Below are positions 43,506-53,469 of a stretch of 64,000 bases of DNA, in pieces; position 1 is the first letter of the stretch; each line of letters begins with the position of its first letter. The stretch lies in assembly GCF_017876295.1 (NCBI RefSeq), contig NZ_JAGINT010000001.1, forward strand, positions 3,658,001 through 3,722,000, given 5' to 3'. Made by a program: the position numbers and the translations under genes. The notes below the pieces were generated by a model. The model made no database searches. It saw nothing but the letters and a program-made list of their open reading frames with translations, and had not been told where the DNA came from. Origin of the DNA: Kribbella aluminosa. Lineage in GTDB: Bacteria > Actinomycetota > Actinomycetes > Propionibacteriales > Kribbellaceae.

Positions 43506-45155
43506 GTGGCTGCGAAGTGGGAGTTCGTGCTCTGTGATGCGCTCGTCAAGGTGCACCCGGTGCGGGAGCCGCGGGCGGTGGCGACGGGGACGCGGTTTCA
43601 GGCGTTCCTCGGGGAGGCGGCGTCGTTCCAGCTCGCGTACCGGCCGCCGATGGTGCCGGAGTTCCGGGATCCGAGTCCGCTGCAGGTGCGGGTCGAGGGT
43701 CCGGCCGCGGACCTGGTGACGGTGTCGAGTGTGGACCTGGTGCCGTGCTCGTTCCTCGCGCTGCCGGGGCACGACGACGGCTACGAGTTCGACGAGCCGG
43801 GGCTGTACCCGGACCTCCTGCGCCCAGTCCCGAACGGCGAGGCCCCGACGAGGTTCGGCAGCTGGGCCGCGCTCTGGTTCGACGTCCGTACGACGGATCC
43901 CGCGCGGGCCGGCGTCCACGAGTTCGAGATCGTGATGCTCGCGCCGGACGGTGCGGAGCTGCATCGGGTGCCGGTCTCCGTCGAGCTCACCGGGATCGAG
44001 CTGCCGCCGCTGGACATCGTGTCGAGCCACTGGATGCACCTCGACGCGCTCGCGGATCACTACGGCGTCGAGGTGTTCGGCGAGGAGCACTGGGCGATCG
44101 TCGAGCGCTTCATGGCGTCCGCCGTGGAGATGGGTGCGACCTCCCTGCTCGCACCGGTCTGGACGCCGCCGCTCGACACCGCGGTCGGTTCGTACCGGAC
44201 CGTCGTACAGCTGATCGACATCACGACGGCGGCCGACGGGTACGTGTTCGGCTTCGACCGGTTGCGGCGCTGGCTCGACGTGTGCCGGCGTACCGGGATC
44301 ACCGGCGTCGAGGTCGCGCACCTGTTCACCCAGTGGGGCGCGAGGGCCACGCCCGGCATCGTGGTGAACGAGAAACGGGCCTTCGGCTGGGACGTCCCGG
44401 CGACCGACGCGCGGTACAGGGACCTGATGCAGGCGCTGCTCCCCGCGCTGCAGGCGGTGCTCGACGAGGAGTGGGACCGGGAGTACGTCGTCTTCCACAT
44501 CTCCGACGAGCCGTCGGGGGAGGACGGCCTGGCGAGCTACCTCGACGCGAAGGCCGTCGTCGCGGATCTGCTGAAGGGCTGGACGGTCGTCGACGCGCTC
44601 AGCGAGCACTCGTTCTACACTTCGGGCGCCGTCGCATTGCCCGTCGTCGCGACCGACCACGTCGAGCCGTTCCTCGCCGAGCGGCCGGAACAGCTGTGGG
44701 TCTACTACTGCGTCAGCCAGGACCGCGACGTCGCGAACCGCTTCATCGGGATGCCGTCGGCCCGCAACCGGGCGATCGGCCACCAGTTGTTCGCCTCCGG
44801 CGTGGACGGCTTCCTGCACTGGGGTTTCAACTTCTGGTACACCTGGCACTCGATCCGCCGCATCGACCCGTTCGCGGACACCTCCGCCGGCGGCGCGTTC
44901 CCGTCCGGCGACCCGTTCGCCGTCTACCCGGGTCCGGACGGTACGCCGTGGCCGTCGATCCGGCACCGCGTCTTCGCCCAGGCCATGTGGGACCACCGGG
45001 CCCTGCAGGCCATCCGCACGACCCACGGCAACGCCGCCGCCGTGGAGATCGTCGACCCCGATCACACGCTGCGTTTCGACCGCCCCGTCCTGGATCCGCT
45101 GCACTACTACGAGGCACGCCGGCGGATGGTGGAGGCGCTGACAGCTGGGCGGTGA
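43506..45155 (+). CDS. DUF4091 glycoside-hydrolase-like protein
   Basis: 549 residues from the GTG at 43506, behind CAGGAGGAGGGTGG; an in-frame GTG at 43443 is less likely. N-terminal beta domain (FVLCDALVKVHPV, FGSWAALWFDVRTTDPARAG), then a TIM-barrel-like region with HWMHLDALADHYGVEVFGEE, HISDEPSGED and SGVDGFLHWGFNFWYTWHS, the DUF4091 pattern. The acidic residues of HISDEPS are candidate catalytic residues. No signal peptide. Probably acts on sugars taken into the cell; substrate unknown. Confidence 0.87.
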   Translation: MAAKWEFVLCDALVKVHPVREPRAVATGTRFQAFLGEAASFQLAYRPPMVPEFRDPSPLQVRVEGPAADLVTVSSVDLVPCSFLALPGHDDGYEFDEPGLYPDLLRPVPNGEAPTRFGSWAALWFDVRTTDPARAGVHEFEIVMLAPDGAELHRVPVSVELTGIELPPLDIVSSHWMHLDALADHYGVEVFGEEHWAIVERFMASAVEMGATSLLAPVWTPPLDTAVGSYRTVVQLIDITTAADGYVFGFDRLRRWLDVCRRTGITGVEVAHLFTQWGARATPGIVVNEKRAFGWDVPATDARYRDLMQALLPALQAVLDEEWDREYVVFHISDEPSGEDGLASYLDAKAVVADLLKGWTVVDALSEHSFYTSGAVALPVVATDHVEPFLAERPEQLWVYYCVSQDRDVANRFIGMPSARNRAIGHQLFASGVDGFLHWGFNFWYTWHSIRRIDPFADTSAGGAFPSGDPFAVYPGPDGTPWPSIRHRVFAQAMWDHRALQAIRTTHGNAAAVEIVDPDHTLRFDRPVLDPLHYYEARRRMVEALTAGR

Positions 45156-45188
45156 CAACCTCCGCGGGTACGGCGGAGTCCTTCAGTC

Positions 45189-46649
45189 GTGAGGGACTTC
45201 GCTGACCGGCGTCGTACGCGTCCCATCGCGGTCGTGCTCGCACTGACGGTGATCGGGGCGATCCTGCCCGGCGTCGGACTGATGGTCGGCGGGCGGCGCA
45301 AGCTCGGTGCGTTCGTGCTGGCGGTGAGCCTCGCGCTGATCGGGGCCGGTGTGTACGTCGGGATCGCCCGGCCGACCGCGGCGGTGGCGCTGGTCGTGTC
45401 ACCGCGCAAGCTGGTGATCGTCGCGGCCGGGCTGGTACTCGTCGGACTCGGATGGGTCTGGGTCGTGGTGGCTTCCCATGAGCTGGTCCGGCCGCTCACC
45501 ATGAAGCGGGTGCCGCGGCTGGCCGGGGCGTTACTGGTCGGCGTGCTGTGTTTCGCGATCGCCCTGCCGACGACCGCGGGGGTGACGGCCGTACTGTCGC
45601 AGCGGGACCTGATCGGCAGCGTGTTCCTGCCCGGCCTGGACTCCCGGAGCGCGACGCGGCCGACGGTGAACGTGCGTGATCCGTGGGCGAACCGCCCGGA
45701 GCTCGACATCCTGCTGCTCGGCGGTGACGGCGGCGCGAACCGAACCGGCATCCGCACCGACAGCGTGGTCGTCGCGAGCATCGACACGCGCACCGGGGCG
45801 ACGCACCTGATCTCGCTCAGCCGGAACTGGATGCGGATGCCGTTCCCGGTGAACTCCCCGCTGCACAAGGTGTATCCGGACGGGTTCTGGGATCCGACGC
45901 TCGGGGACGTCGAGCAGCCGGAGTACTACCTGGACGCGATGTACGACAACGTACCGAAGGCACATCCGGGGATCCTCGGGCCGACCGACAACGAGGGCGC
46001 CGACGTACTCAAGGAGTCCGTCGGCGCCGCGGTCGGGCTGCCGATCGACTACTACGTACAGCTCAGCGTCGTCGGGTTCGAGAAGATGATCGACGCGCTC
46101 GGCGGCGTGACGGTGAACATCAACTACCCGGTGCCGATCGGCGGCGACTACGGCATCGGTCCCGGTACCCGCGGTCCGCGGAAGCCGTCCGGGTACCTCG
46201 AGCCTGGGCCGAACCAGAAGCTCGACGGGTACCACGCGATGTGGTTCGCCCGCGGCCGGTACGGGCTGGACGACCCGTCGCGGCAGGCGCGGCAGCGGTG
46301 CACGATCCAGGCCCTGGTGCACAGCGCGAACCCGGCGACGGTGGTCACGAGGTACCAGCGGATCGCTGCCGCCGGCAAGCAGTTGCTCCGCACCGACCTC
46401 CCGCAGGAAGTGCTGCCCGCGCTGGTAAAGCTGGCCGTGAAGATGAAGCACGCCGCGATCACGAACGTCGACCTGGACGCCGCCAGGAACTTCCCGACCG
46501 GCCGCGATCCGAACTACCCGGCGATCCGGGCACTCGTACAGCAGGCACTGCATCCGGTCAGCCACCCGGGCAGCCACTCGGCGAGCACCCGGCCCGCCTC
46601 TCCGTCCACGCCGAGCCTCGCCCAGCTCTGCGCCTACCATCCGAACTGA
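45189..46649 (+). CDS. LytR-CpsA-Psr (LCP) family protein
   Basis: 486 residues. Four N-terminal membrane helices (VVLALTVIGAILPGVGLMVG; LGAFVLAVSLALIGAGVYVG; LVIVAAGLVLVGLGWVWVVV; ALLVGVLCFAIALPT) precede the extracellular LCP domain: LLLGGDGGANRTGIRTDSVV, HLISLSRNWMRMPFP (the R-D-x-x-x-x-P region with D replaced by N), GFEKMIDALGGVTVNI and DGYHAMWFARGRYGLDDPSR. LCP enzymes attach teichoic-type or arabinogalactan polymers to peptidoglycan. Starts 33 bases after the DUF4091 gene. Confidence 0.93.
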   Translation: MRDFADRRRTRPIAVVLALTVIGAILPGVGLMVGGRRKLGAFVLAVSLALIGAGVYVGIARPTAAVALVVSPRKLVIVAAGLVLVGLGWVWVVVASHELVRPLTMKRVPRLAGALLVGVLCFAIALPTTAGVTAVLSQRDLIGSVFLPGLDSRSATRPTVNVRDPWANRPELDILLLGGDGGANRTGIRTDSVVVASIDTRTGATHLISLSRNWMRMPFPVNSPLHKVYPDGFWDPTLGDVEQPEYYLDAMYDNVPKAHPGILGPTDNEGADVLKESVGAAVGLPIDYYVQLSVVGFEKMIDALGGVTVNINYPVPIGGDYGIGPGTRGPRKPSGYLEPGPNQKLDGYHAMWFARGRYGLDDPSRQARQRCTIQALVHSANPATVVTRYQRIAAAGKQLLRTDLPQEVLPALVKLAVKMKHAAITNVDLDAARNFPTGRDPNYPAIRALVQQALHPVSHPGSHSASTRPASPSTPSLAQLCAYHPN

Positions 46650-46676
46650 TTTCACGGATTGTCACGCCTTCGTGTC

Positions 46677-46695
46677 GTACTGTAACAGTACTGTT
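46677..46695. promoter_or_regulatory. Overlapping palindromes GTACTGT-A-ACAGTAC / AACAGTACTGTT
   Basis: Two perfect palindromes share the ACAGTAC core: 46677-46691 (7+1+7) and 46684-46695 (12 bp without spacer), ending 18 bases before the aquaporin start. The shape suits a dimeric repressor of the GntR or TetR type; no such gene is adjacent. Confidence 0.55.
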
Positions 46696-46712
46696 CACTG
46701 AAGGAGGCTGTC

Positions 46713-47474
46713 GTGGAATCACCCAGTCCTGCTGCTCGAATCGGTGCGGAGTTTCTCGGGACGTTCTGGCTGGTGTTCGCCGGGTGCGGTGCGGCCGTGC
46801 TGGCCGGCGTCGTGCTCACCCCGGACAAGGTGCCGGTCGGCATCGGCTATCTCGGTGTCGCGCTGGCGTTCGGCCTGACGGTGCTGACGATGGCGTTCGC
46901 CGTCGGTCACGTCTCCGGCGGGCATTTCAATCCCGCGGTCACGATCGGCCTGGCGGTCGCCAAGCGGATCGAGTGGAAGTGGGTCCCGACGTACATCGTC
47001 ACCCAGGTCGTCGCCGGTACCGTGGCCGGCGCCATCCTGCTGGTCATTGCCAACGGCAAGCAAGGCTTCAGCGCCGTCGACAGCGGCTTCGCCAGCAACG
47101 GGTACGGCGACCGGTCGCCCGGCGGGTACTCCCTGCTGGCCTGTGCGGTGGTCGAGATCGTGCTGACCGCCTTCTTCCTGTACGTCATCCTCGGCGCGAC
47201 CGACGACCGGGCGCCGAAGGGGTTCGCCCCGATCGCGATCGGGCTCAGCCTGACGCTGATCCACCTGGTCGGCATCCCGGTCACCAACACGTCGGTCAAC
47301 CCGGCCCGCTCGCTCGGCGTGGCCTGGTTCGCCGGTGGCGCGGCGCTCGGGCAGGTCTGGTTGTTCATCGTCGCCCCGATCGTCGGGGCCGCGATCGCGG
47401 GCGTGAGCTACGCCGCGATCACCGGCGCCCGCGTCGGGGAAGAGGTCGACCTGGGGGTTGCGAACAACCCGTAA
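46713..47474 (+). CDS. Aquaporin / MIP family channel
   Basis: 253 residues, six membrane helices. Both NPA loops are present: [14 protein letters not shown] and [13 protein letters not shown], plus the helix-1 motif [21 protein letters not shown] and VNPARS with Arg in the second loop give the water-selective filter. GTG start at 46713 with GAAGGAGGC eight bases upstream. A strong palindrome covers the promoter, so expression is probably switched by a repressor. Convergent with the Lrp gene, 5 bases apart. Confidence 0.95.
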   Translation: MESPSPAARIGAEFLGTFWLVFAGCGAAVLAGVVLTPDKVPVGIGYLGVALAFGLTVLTMAFAVGHVSGGHFNPAVTIGLAVAKRIEWKWVPTYIVTQVVAGTVAGAILLVIANGKQGFSAVDSGFASNGYGDRSPGGYSLLACAVVEIVLTAFFLYVILGATDDRAPKGFAPIAIGLSLTLIHLVGIPVTNTSVNPARSLGVAWFAGGAALGQVWLFIVAPIVGAAIAGVSYAAITGARVGEEVDLGVANNP

Positions 47475-47479
47475 ACGCG

Positions 47480-47929
47480 TCAGCCGAGCCTGGTCCACTG
47501 TTCTAGGACCACGAGCGTCTTCGTTCCGGCGATCCCGTCGCCGGAGCGGAGCTTGCTCACCACCCGGCGCAGGTCGTCGACGCCCTCGACCCGGATCCGT
47601 ACCAACGCGTCCGGGTCACCGGCCAGCGTCAGCACTTCCTCGACCTCGGGGATCTGCGCGACGAACTCCATGATCTGCGCGAGGTCGAGGTCGTCGGCGA
47701 AGTGCAGCTCGGTCATCGCCTCGATGCCGGTGGCGATCCGGCCGTGGTTGATCTTCACCGTGTAGCGCTCGATCACGCCGAGCTTCTCCAGCCGCGCGAT
47801 CCGGCGCTGCACGGGCGCCACGGTGAGCCCGACCGCGGCTGCGATCTCGCGCAGCGGCCGGCGGGCGTTGTCCCGGAGCAGGTCGAGGATCACGCGGTCG
47901 GTACGGTCGAGGGTCGCCTGGTCGGTCAC
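47480..47929 (-). CDS. Lrp/AsnC-family transcriptional regulator
   Basis: 149 residues. The N-terminal HTH reads LDRTDRVILDLLRDNARRPL, REIAAAVGLTVAPVQRRIAR, LEKLGVIERYTVKI; the C-terminal RAM domain has VEEVLTLAGDPDALVRIRV. GTG start at 47929. Divergent from the 1147-residue indolepyruvate ferredoxin oxidoreductase gene, which is the probable target since both act in amino acid metabolism. Confidence 0.95.
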   Translation of the reverse strand: MTDQATLDRTDRVILDLLRDNARRPLREIAAAVGLTVAPVQRRIARLEKLGVIERYTVKINHGRIATGIEAMTELHFADDLDLAQIMEFVAQIPEVEEVLTLAGDPDALVRIRVEGVDDLRRVVSKLRSGDGIAGTKTLVVLEQWTRLG

Positions 47930-47964
47930 GCAACAAAATGTACGCCGGACAGTGGGTATGTTGC
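47930..47964. promoter_or_regulatory. Inverted repeat GCAACA-N23-TGTTGC in Lrp/IOR divergent region
   Basis: GCAACA (47930-47935) adjoins the Lrp start and TGTTGC (47959-47964) lies 29 bases away, inverted. Short arms, so only a suggestion of a regulator site in the divergent promoter. Confidence 0.3.
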
Positions 47965-48084
47965 GCCCGCGGGCGGTGGACCGGCGTACCGGTTGCGAAT
48001 TGTCGCCAAACTGGACGACCAGTGTTGTGACCCCGCCCACCAGGCCTCACGCTCGGGGCAACCGTCGCCGACCCTGGGAGAACC

Positions 48085-51000
48085 ATGACCGAGTTGCTCG
48101 ATCGCCCGGTCGGCACGCCGGCGCCGTACGACCTCGGCGACCGTTTCCGTACGGCGGGGCCGCCGACCTTGCTGACCGGCGTCCAGGCGATCGCCCGGCT
48201 GCTCGTCGAGCACCGCGCGCTCGACCGGCGCCGCGGGCTGCGGACCGCGTCGTTCGTCTCCGGTTACCAGGGCAGTCCGCTCGGCGGCCTGGACAAGCTG
48301 CTCGGCGGTATGCCGGACGTCCTCGACGCGAACGACATCCGGTTCGTCCCCGGCCTGAACGAAGAGCTCGCCGCCACGTCGGTGTGGGGGAGCCAGATCG
48401 AGCTGCCGCTCGGCACCGCGACCCACGACGGCGTCACCGGTTTCTGGTACGGCAAGGGCCCCGGCGTCGACCGCGCCACCGACGCGCTGCGGCACGCCAA
48501 CCTGTACGGCGTGAACCCGCGCGGCGGGGCCGTCCTCCTCGTCGGCGACGACCCGGCGTCGAAGTCCTCGACCGTACCGGCCGTCAGCGAGCGCTCCCTG
48601 GCCGCGCTCGGTATCCCGGTGCTCTTCCCGCGGAACGCCGCGGAGATCGTGACGCTCGGGCTGCACGCGATCGAGCTGTCCCGGACGACCGGCTGCGTGG
48701 TCGCGCTCAAGATCGTCGCGGACGTCGCCGACGGCGCCTGGGTGGTCGACGCGGCCGCAGCCGACGTATGCCCGGTCGCGCCCGCGATCGAGTGGGACGG
48801 CAGACCGTACAGCTACCAGCAGCGCCCGATGATCATCCGCCCGGACGCGATCGTCCGCGCCGAGGCCGACCTGGTCGGCCCGCGGACCGAGCTCGTCCGG
48901 GCGTACGCCGTGGCGAACGGACTGGACGTCCTGGACGTGGACCCGGCCGCCGCGCGGGTCGGGTTCGTTGCCTCGGGCAGCTGTTACGACTCGATGCGGC
49001 AGGCAATGACCGACCTGGGCGTCACCGACGAAGCGCTCGCCCAGGCAGGGATTCGGGTACTGCGTCTCGGCCTGATGAGTCCCGTTGCCGCAGGCACCAT
49101 TCGCTCGTTCGCCGAGGGCCTGGACCGGATCGTGGTGGTCGAGGACAAGACCGCGTTCGTCGAGACCCAGGTCCGCGAGATCCTCTACGGTACGCCGGAC
49201 GCGCCGCAGATCCTCGGCAAGCGCGACGTGTCCGGCCGGATGCTGATCCCCGCCGACGGCGAGCTCACCTCGGGCCGCCTGCTCGGCCCGCTCCGGCAGG
49301 TGCTGCAGGACCTGGTCGCGATCACTCCGCCCGCCCCGCAGCGGACGCAGCTCCCGCTGCTGTCGACCAGCCGGTCGGCGTACTTCTGCAGCGGCTGCCC
49401 GCACAACCGCTCGACGGCGCTGCCGGAGGGCTCGATGGGCGGCGGCGGGATCGGTTGCCACGCCATGGTGACGATCTCCGACCGCGAGGACAGCGCGGTC
49501 ACCGGCGTCACGCAGATGGGTGGCGAGGGCGCGCAGTGGATCGGGCAGGCCTGGTTCACCGACGCCGGGCACATCTTCCAGAACGTCGGCGACGGTACGT
49601 TCTTCCACTCCGGGCAGCTCGCCGTACAGGCATGTATCGCCGCCGGCGTGAACATCACCTACAAGCTGCTCTACAACGAGGTCGTCGCGATGACCGGCGC
49701 CCAGGACGCCGAAGGCGCGCTCACCGTGCCGCAGCTGACGCACAAGCTGCGAGCCGAGGGCGTGCAGAAGATCATCGTCTGCGCCGAGGACCCGAACCGG
49801 CACCGCCGCCGCGATCTCGCGCCCGGGACGCTGCTGTGGGACCGCGACCGCCTCGACCAGGCACAGCGCATGCTCCGGGACACCTCCGGTGTCACCGTGC
49901 TGATCTACGACCAGCACTGCGCCGCGGACGCGCGCCGGCAGCGCAAGCGCGGCAACCTGCCCGCCCGTACCCAGCGCGTCGTGATCAACGAGGCTGTCTG
50001 CGAGGGGTGCGGCGACTGCGGTGTGAAGAGCAACTGCCTGTCGGTGCAGCCGGTCGAGACGGAGTACGGGCGGAAGACCCGCATCGACCAGACCTCCTGC
50101 AACACCGACTACAGCTGCCTCGACGGGGACTGCCCGTCGTTCGTGACCGTGGAGACTGCGTCGACCCGCAAACGTACGTCGTTCCCGGAGCCGCCGCAGG
50201 TCGTCCCGAGCAACGCCGAAGAGCGGGTGACCGGTACGCAGAACGTCTTCATGGTCGGTATCGGCGGCACCGGCATCGTCACGGTCAATCAGGTACTGGC
50301 GACGGCCGCGCTGCGGGCCGGGTACTCCGTCGAATCTCTCGACCAGACAGGCCTGAGCCAGAAGGCGGGACCGGTCACCGGCCACCTGCGGTTCGCCGAC
50401 GGCGAGCTGGAGCCCGCCAACCGGCTCACGCCCGGCTCCGCGGACTGCTTCCTCGGCTTCGACCTGCTCACCCTCGCCGAGGACCGGAACCTTGCCTATG
50501 GCAACAGTGCGCTGACCCGGACCGTCGTCTCGACCAGCCGGACCGCGACCGGCGCGATGGTGTACGACCCGGACGTCCGGCATCCCGACGAGGCCGGCCT
50601 GCTGGATCGGGTCCGCACCGCCACCGCCGAGCTGTTCGACTTCGACGCGCTCGAGGCCGCCGAGCGGATCTTCGGCAACACCCTCGCGGCGAACTTCCTG
50701 CTCGTCGGCGCGGCGTACCAGACCGGTGCCCTGCGGCTGCCGGCGGCCGCAATCGAGGAGGCCATCGAGATCAACGGGACTGCGGTCGCAGCGAACATCG
50801 CCGCCTTCCGCTGGGGCCGGACGGCGGTCACCGCCCCCGCCGCGTTCCGTGCACCGGAAGCTCCGACCTCGGTCCGTGAGGTTCCCGCCTCGGTCGCCTC
50901 CTCCGGTCTCGAAGGCGAGGTACTGCGGCTGGTCGCCCAGCGCGCCACCGACCTGGTCGCCTACCAGAATGTCAAGCTTGCGGATGCGTACGTCGACGTG

Positions 51001-51528
51001 GTCGCAGGGGTCGCAGCCGCCGAGCAGGCCGTGACCACGGAGACCAGGTTCAGCGAAGCCGTCGCGCGGAACCTCTTCAAGCTGATGGCGTACAAGGACG
51101 AGTACGAGGTCGCTCGGCTCCTCACCGACCCCGGGTTCCTCGCGACGACGGATGGTCCGGTCTCCTTCAAGCTGCACCCGCCGATCCTGCGGGCGTTGGG
51201 CCGCAAGAAGAAGCTCTCCTTCGGCCCCCGGACCCACGGTGCTCTGCGCGCCCTGGCCCACCTGAAGCCTTTCCGCGGCACCCGCGCCGACGTGTTCGGG
51301 TACGCCCACGTCCGCAAACTCGAGCGCGCCCTGCGGGATCACTACCGCGCGCTGGTCATCGACCTGGCCGGCACGCTCGACACCACGTCGTACGACCGCG
51401 CTGTCCAGTTGGCCGAGCTCCCCGACCTGATCCGCGGTTACGAGACCGTGAAGCTCCGCAACATCGAGCGCTACACCGCTGCTCTGCAGGACCTCGGCGC
51501 TGAAGTGGGGCCCGCTCTTCGTCCCTGA
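48085..51528 (+). CDS. Indolepyruvate ferredoxin oxidoreductase, fused single chain
   Basis: 1147 residues, all subunits fused, as in actinobacterial and proteobacterial enzymes. Order: pyrimidine-binding/transketolase-type region (FVSGYQGSPLGGLDKLLGG at the start), TPP-binding region with MGGGGIGCHAMVTISDRED and TQMGGEGAQWIGQAWF, a ferredoxin-type cysteine cluster (VCEGCGDCGVKSNCLSV, TSCNTDYSCLDGDCPSF) and the gamma-type domain (MVGIGGTGIVTVNQVLATAA). It decarboxylates aryl-2-oxo acids from aromatic amino acids to aryl-acetyl-CoA while reducing ferredoxin. Divergent from Lrp, its likely regulator. Confidence 0.93.
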   Translation: MTELLDRPVGTPAPYDLGDRFRTAGPPTLLTGVQAIARLLVEHRALDRRRGLRTASFVSGYQGSPLGGLDKLLGGMPDVLDANDIRFVPGLNEELAATSVWGSQIELPLGTATHDGVTGFWYGKGPGVDRATDALRHANLYGVNPRGGAVLLVGDDPASKSSTVPAVSERSLAALGIPVLFPRNAAEIVTLGLHAIELSRTTGCVVALKIVADVADGAWVVDAAAADVCPVAPAIEWDGRPYSYQQRPMIIRPDAIVRAEADLVGPRTELVRAYAVANGLDVLDVDPAAARVGFVASGSCYDSMRQAMTDLGVTDEALAQAGIRVLRLGLMSPVAAGTIRSFAEGLDRIVVVEDKTAFVETQVREILYGTPDAPQILGKRDVSGRMLIPADGELTSGRLLGPLRQVLQDLVAITPPAPQRTQLPLLSTSRSAYFCSGCPHNRSTALPEGSMGGGGIGCHAMVTISDREDSAVTGVTQMGGEGAQWIGQAWFTDAGHIFQNVGDGTFFHSGQLAVQACIAAGVNITYKLLYNEVVAMTGAQDAEGALTVPQLTHKLRAEGVQKIIVCAEDPNRHRRRDLAPGTLLWDRDRLDQAQRMLRDTSGVTVLIYDQHCAADARRQRKRGNLPARTQRVVINEAVCEGCGDCGVKSNCLSVQPVETEYGRKTRIDQTSCNTDYSCLDGDCPSFVTVETASTRKRTSFPEPPQVVPSNAEERVTGTQNVFMVGIGGTGIVTVNQVLATAALRAGYSVESLDQTGLSQKAGPVTGHLRFADGELEPANRLTPGSADCFLGFDLLTLAEDRNLAYGNSALTRTVVSTSRTATGAMVYDPDVRHPDEAGLLDRVRTATAELFDFDALEAAERIFGNTLAANFLLVGAAYQTGALRLPAAAIEEAIEINGTAVAANIAAFRWGRTAVTAPAAFRAPEAPTSVREVPASVASSGLEGEVLRLVAQRATDLVAYQNVKLADAYVDVVAGVAAAEQAVTTETRFSEAVARNLFKLMAYKDEYEVARLLTDPGFLATTDGPVSFKLHPPILRALGRKKKLSFGPRTHGALRALAHLKPFRGTRADVFGYAHVRKLERALRDHYRALVIDLAGTLDTTSYDRAVQLAELPDLIRGYETVKLRNIERYTAALQDLGAEVGPALRP

Positions 51529-51598
51529 TGAGAGCCCGTTCGGTCAGAGGTCATGTCTACGTTGCCTGCAGGACGCCGGAAGGTGTTTGGTTTCCCAC

Positions 51599-53134
51599 AT
51601 GACTGACGCCGCAATTACCGCCATCACCAGGAGGGGTCTGTTGACCGCAGCCGGTGCGGGGACGATCGTCGCCTTGGCGCCGATCAGCTTCGCCGCTGCC
51701 GCGACCGGCTCGAAGACCCAGGTGGTGGAGGGACATATCGCACCAGGGCCGACGGACTTCGTGTACCTGCCGGTCAACGTCCCGCGAGGTGTGCAACAGA
51801 TCTCGGTGAGCTACAGCTACTCCAAGCCTGCGGTCCCGTCCGGTACGCCGGGGAACTCGTGCGACATCGGGATCTTCGACGCGCGGGGCTTCGACTTCAA
51901 CGGGTCCGGGTTCCGCGGCTGGTCCGGTGGTTTCCGTACTGCTTTCAGCATCAGTCGTACCGAGGCGACCCCGGGGTACCTGCCCGGTGACGTGATGCCG
52001 GGGACCTGGCACGTCGTGCTCGGCCCGTACCAGGTGGCGCCGCAGGGCCTCGACTACCACGTCGAGGTCACGCTCACGTACGGCGACCCGGGCGCGGCGT
52101 ACGTACCGGCGTACCCGCCGACCCGGGCGAAGGGCCGCGGCCGGGACTGGTACCGCGGCGACTGCCACCTGCACACCGTGTACTCCGACGGACGCAACCA
52201 GCCCGCGGACGTGGCCGCCGGTGCGCGGGCGGCCGGGCTGGACTTCATCGTGTCGACCGACCACAACACCAGCGCCTCGCACGGCGCGTGGGGTCCGCTC
52301 GCCGGCGACGACCTGCTGATCGTGACGGGCGAGGAGGTCACCACCCGCAACGGGCATTGGCTGGCCCTCGGTACAAAGCCGGGCCAGTGGCTGGACTGGC
52401 GGTTCCGGTCGCGCGACGGCGTGTTCGACCGCATCCAGCAGCAGGTCCACAAGGCCGGCGGGCTGTGCGTGTCGGCGCACCTGTACTGCCCGTGGATCGC
52501 GAGCGAGTGGAAGTTCGGGTTCGAAGGACTCGACGCCACCGAGGTGTGGACCGGCCCCTGGGGCTGGGACGACGACGCCGCGGTCTCGACCTGGGCGAAC
52601 CTGCTGGCCGCCGCGGTCCGGGAGAAGAAGCCGTGGCTGCCCGCGATGGGCAACAGCGACGCGCACAACCCCGGCAACGTCATCGGCCTGCCGCACAACG
52701 TGGTGCTCGCCGACGACCTGTCCAAGGACGCGGTCCTCGCCGGTCTGCGGGCCGGGCGGTCGTGGATCGCCGAGTCCTCGAAGGTCTCGCTCGACTTCAC
52801 CGCGACCTCGGCGTACGGCCGGAAGGCGGGGATCGGTGAGCGGCTGGCGGCCCAGCCCACGGAGCAGATCACCGTCAGCGCGAAGGTCAGCGGCGTACCG
52901 AACGGCACTGTGCGGATCCTCACCGACGAGGGGCAGATGCTGCAGAGCAGCCTCGACGGCACGGGCGCCGGCACCGTCACCTGGCTGACCACGCCCCTCA
53001 GCGCCGCGTTCGTCCGCGCCGAGATCCGGCACCCGCTCGCCGACGGCACGCCCGGCCACACCTCGATGGACCCGGCTCTGACGTTCGGCCCGATGGCCGC
53101 ACTCACCAACCCGATCTTCCTCGGACGCCGCTAG
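51599..53134 (+). CDS. CehA/McbA-type PHP metallohydrolase, exported
   Basis: 511 residues. N-terminus ITRRGLLTAAGAGTIVALAP is a twin-arginine signal. A beta-sandwich domain (VNVPRGVQQISVSYSY) precedes the PHP domain: RGDCHLHTVYSDGRNQPADV (H-x-H and D), FIVSTDHNT, VTGEEVTTRNGHWLALG and MGNSDAHNPGNVIG supply the metal ligands. The CehA/McbA relatives hydrolyse phosphate or carbamate esters; the substrate is unknown. ATG at 51599. Confidence 0.9.
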   Translation: MTDAAITAITRRGLLTAAGAGTIVALAPISFAAAATGSKTQVVEGHIAPGPTDFVYLPVNVPRGVQQISVSYSYSKPAVPSGTPGNSCDIGIFDARGFDFNGSGFRGWSGGFRTAFSISRTEATPGYLPGDVMPGTWHVVLGPYQVAPQGLDYHVEVTLTYGDPGAAYVPAYPPTRAKGRGRDWYRGDCHLHTVYSDGRNQPADVAAGARAAGLDFIVSTDHNTSASHGAWGPLAGDDLLIVTGEEVTTRNGHWLALGTKPGQWLDWRFRSRDGVFDRIQQQVHKAGGLCVSAHLYCPWIASEWKFGFEGLDATEVWTGPWGWDDDAAVSTWANLLAAAVREKKPWLPAMGNSDAHNPGNVIGLPHNVVLADDLSKDAVLAGLRAGRSWIAESSKVSLDFTATSAYGRKAGIGERLAAQPTEQITVSAKVSGVPNGTVRILTDEGQMLQSSLDGTGAGTVTWLTTPLSAAFVRAEIRHPLADGTPGHTSMDPALTFGPMAALTNPIFLGRR

Positions 53135-53469
53135 TACTACAGCCGGACTTCGTGATGTCGCCCCGGTCCGGACGTGCAGCACTCAGCAACCGGTGGCCGC
53201 CGTCCAGGATCAACCGCCGGCATCGGCGCCCGCCGCCAGTGCAGCGGGGTTGGTGAGTGCGGGAGATCCGCCGGGGACCGTGTCCGCGGATCCCGGCGCT
53301 GCTCCGGCACCATTTCGGCACGGCGAGTTGGGGAGGATTTCCCGCCCGATTCGGCACAACATCCTCCCCAACCCGGACCTACGTCCGGCCGCGAGCTCCG
53401 CCGTCCACCCACGCGGTGGGGTGTGTAGCGGCGAGCTGGTCTACCGCTGCTGCGCCACCCTCGTCGCCG
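53135..53469. other. Intergenic stretch, nothing recognised
   Basis: About 335 bases between the PHP metallohydrolase and the candidate small gene. The region shows no family-like frame, hairpin or promoter that I can support. Confidence 0.6.

Noticed and set aside
45160-45178. Terminator before the LCP gene (CTCCGC/GCGGAG)
   Set aside because: Stem of only six pairs, and the short DUF4091-LCP gap suggests co-transcription.
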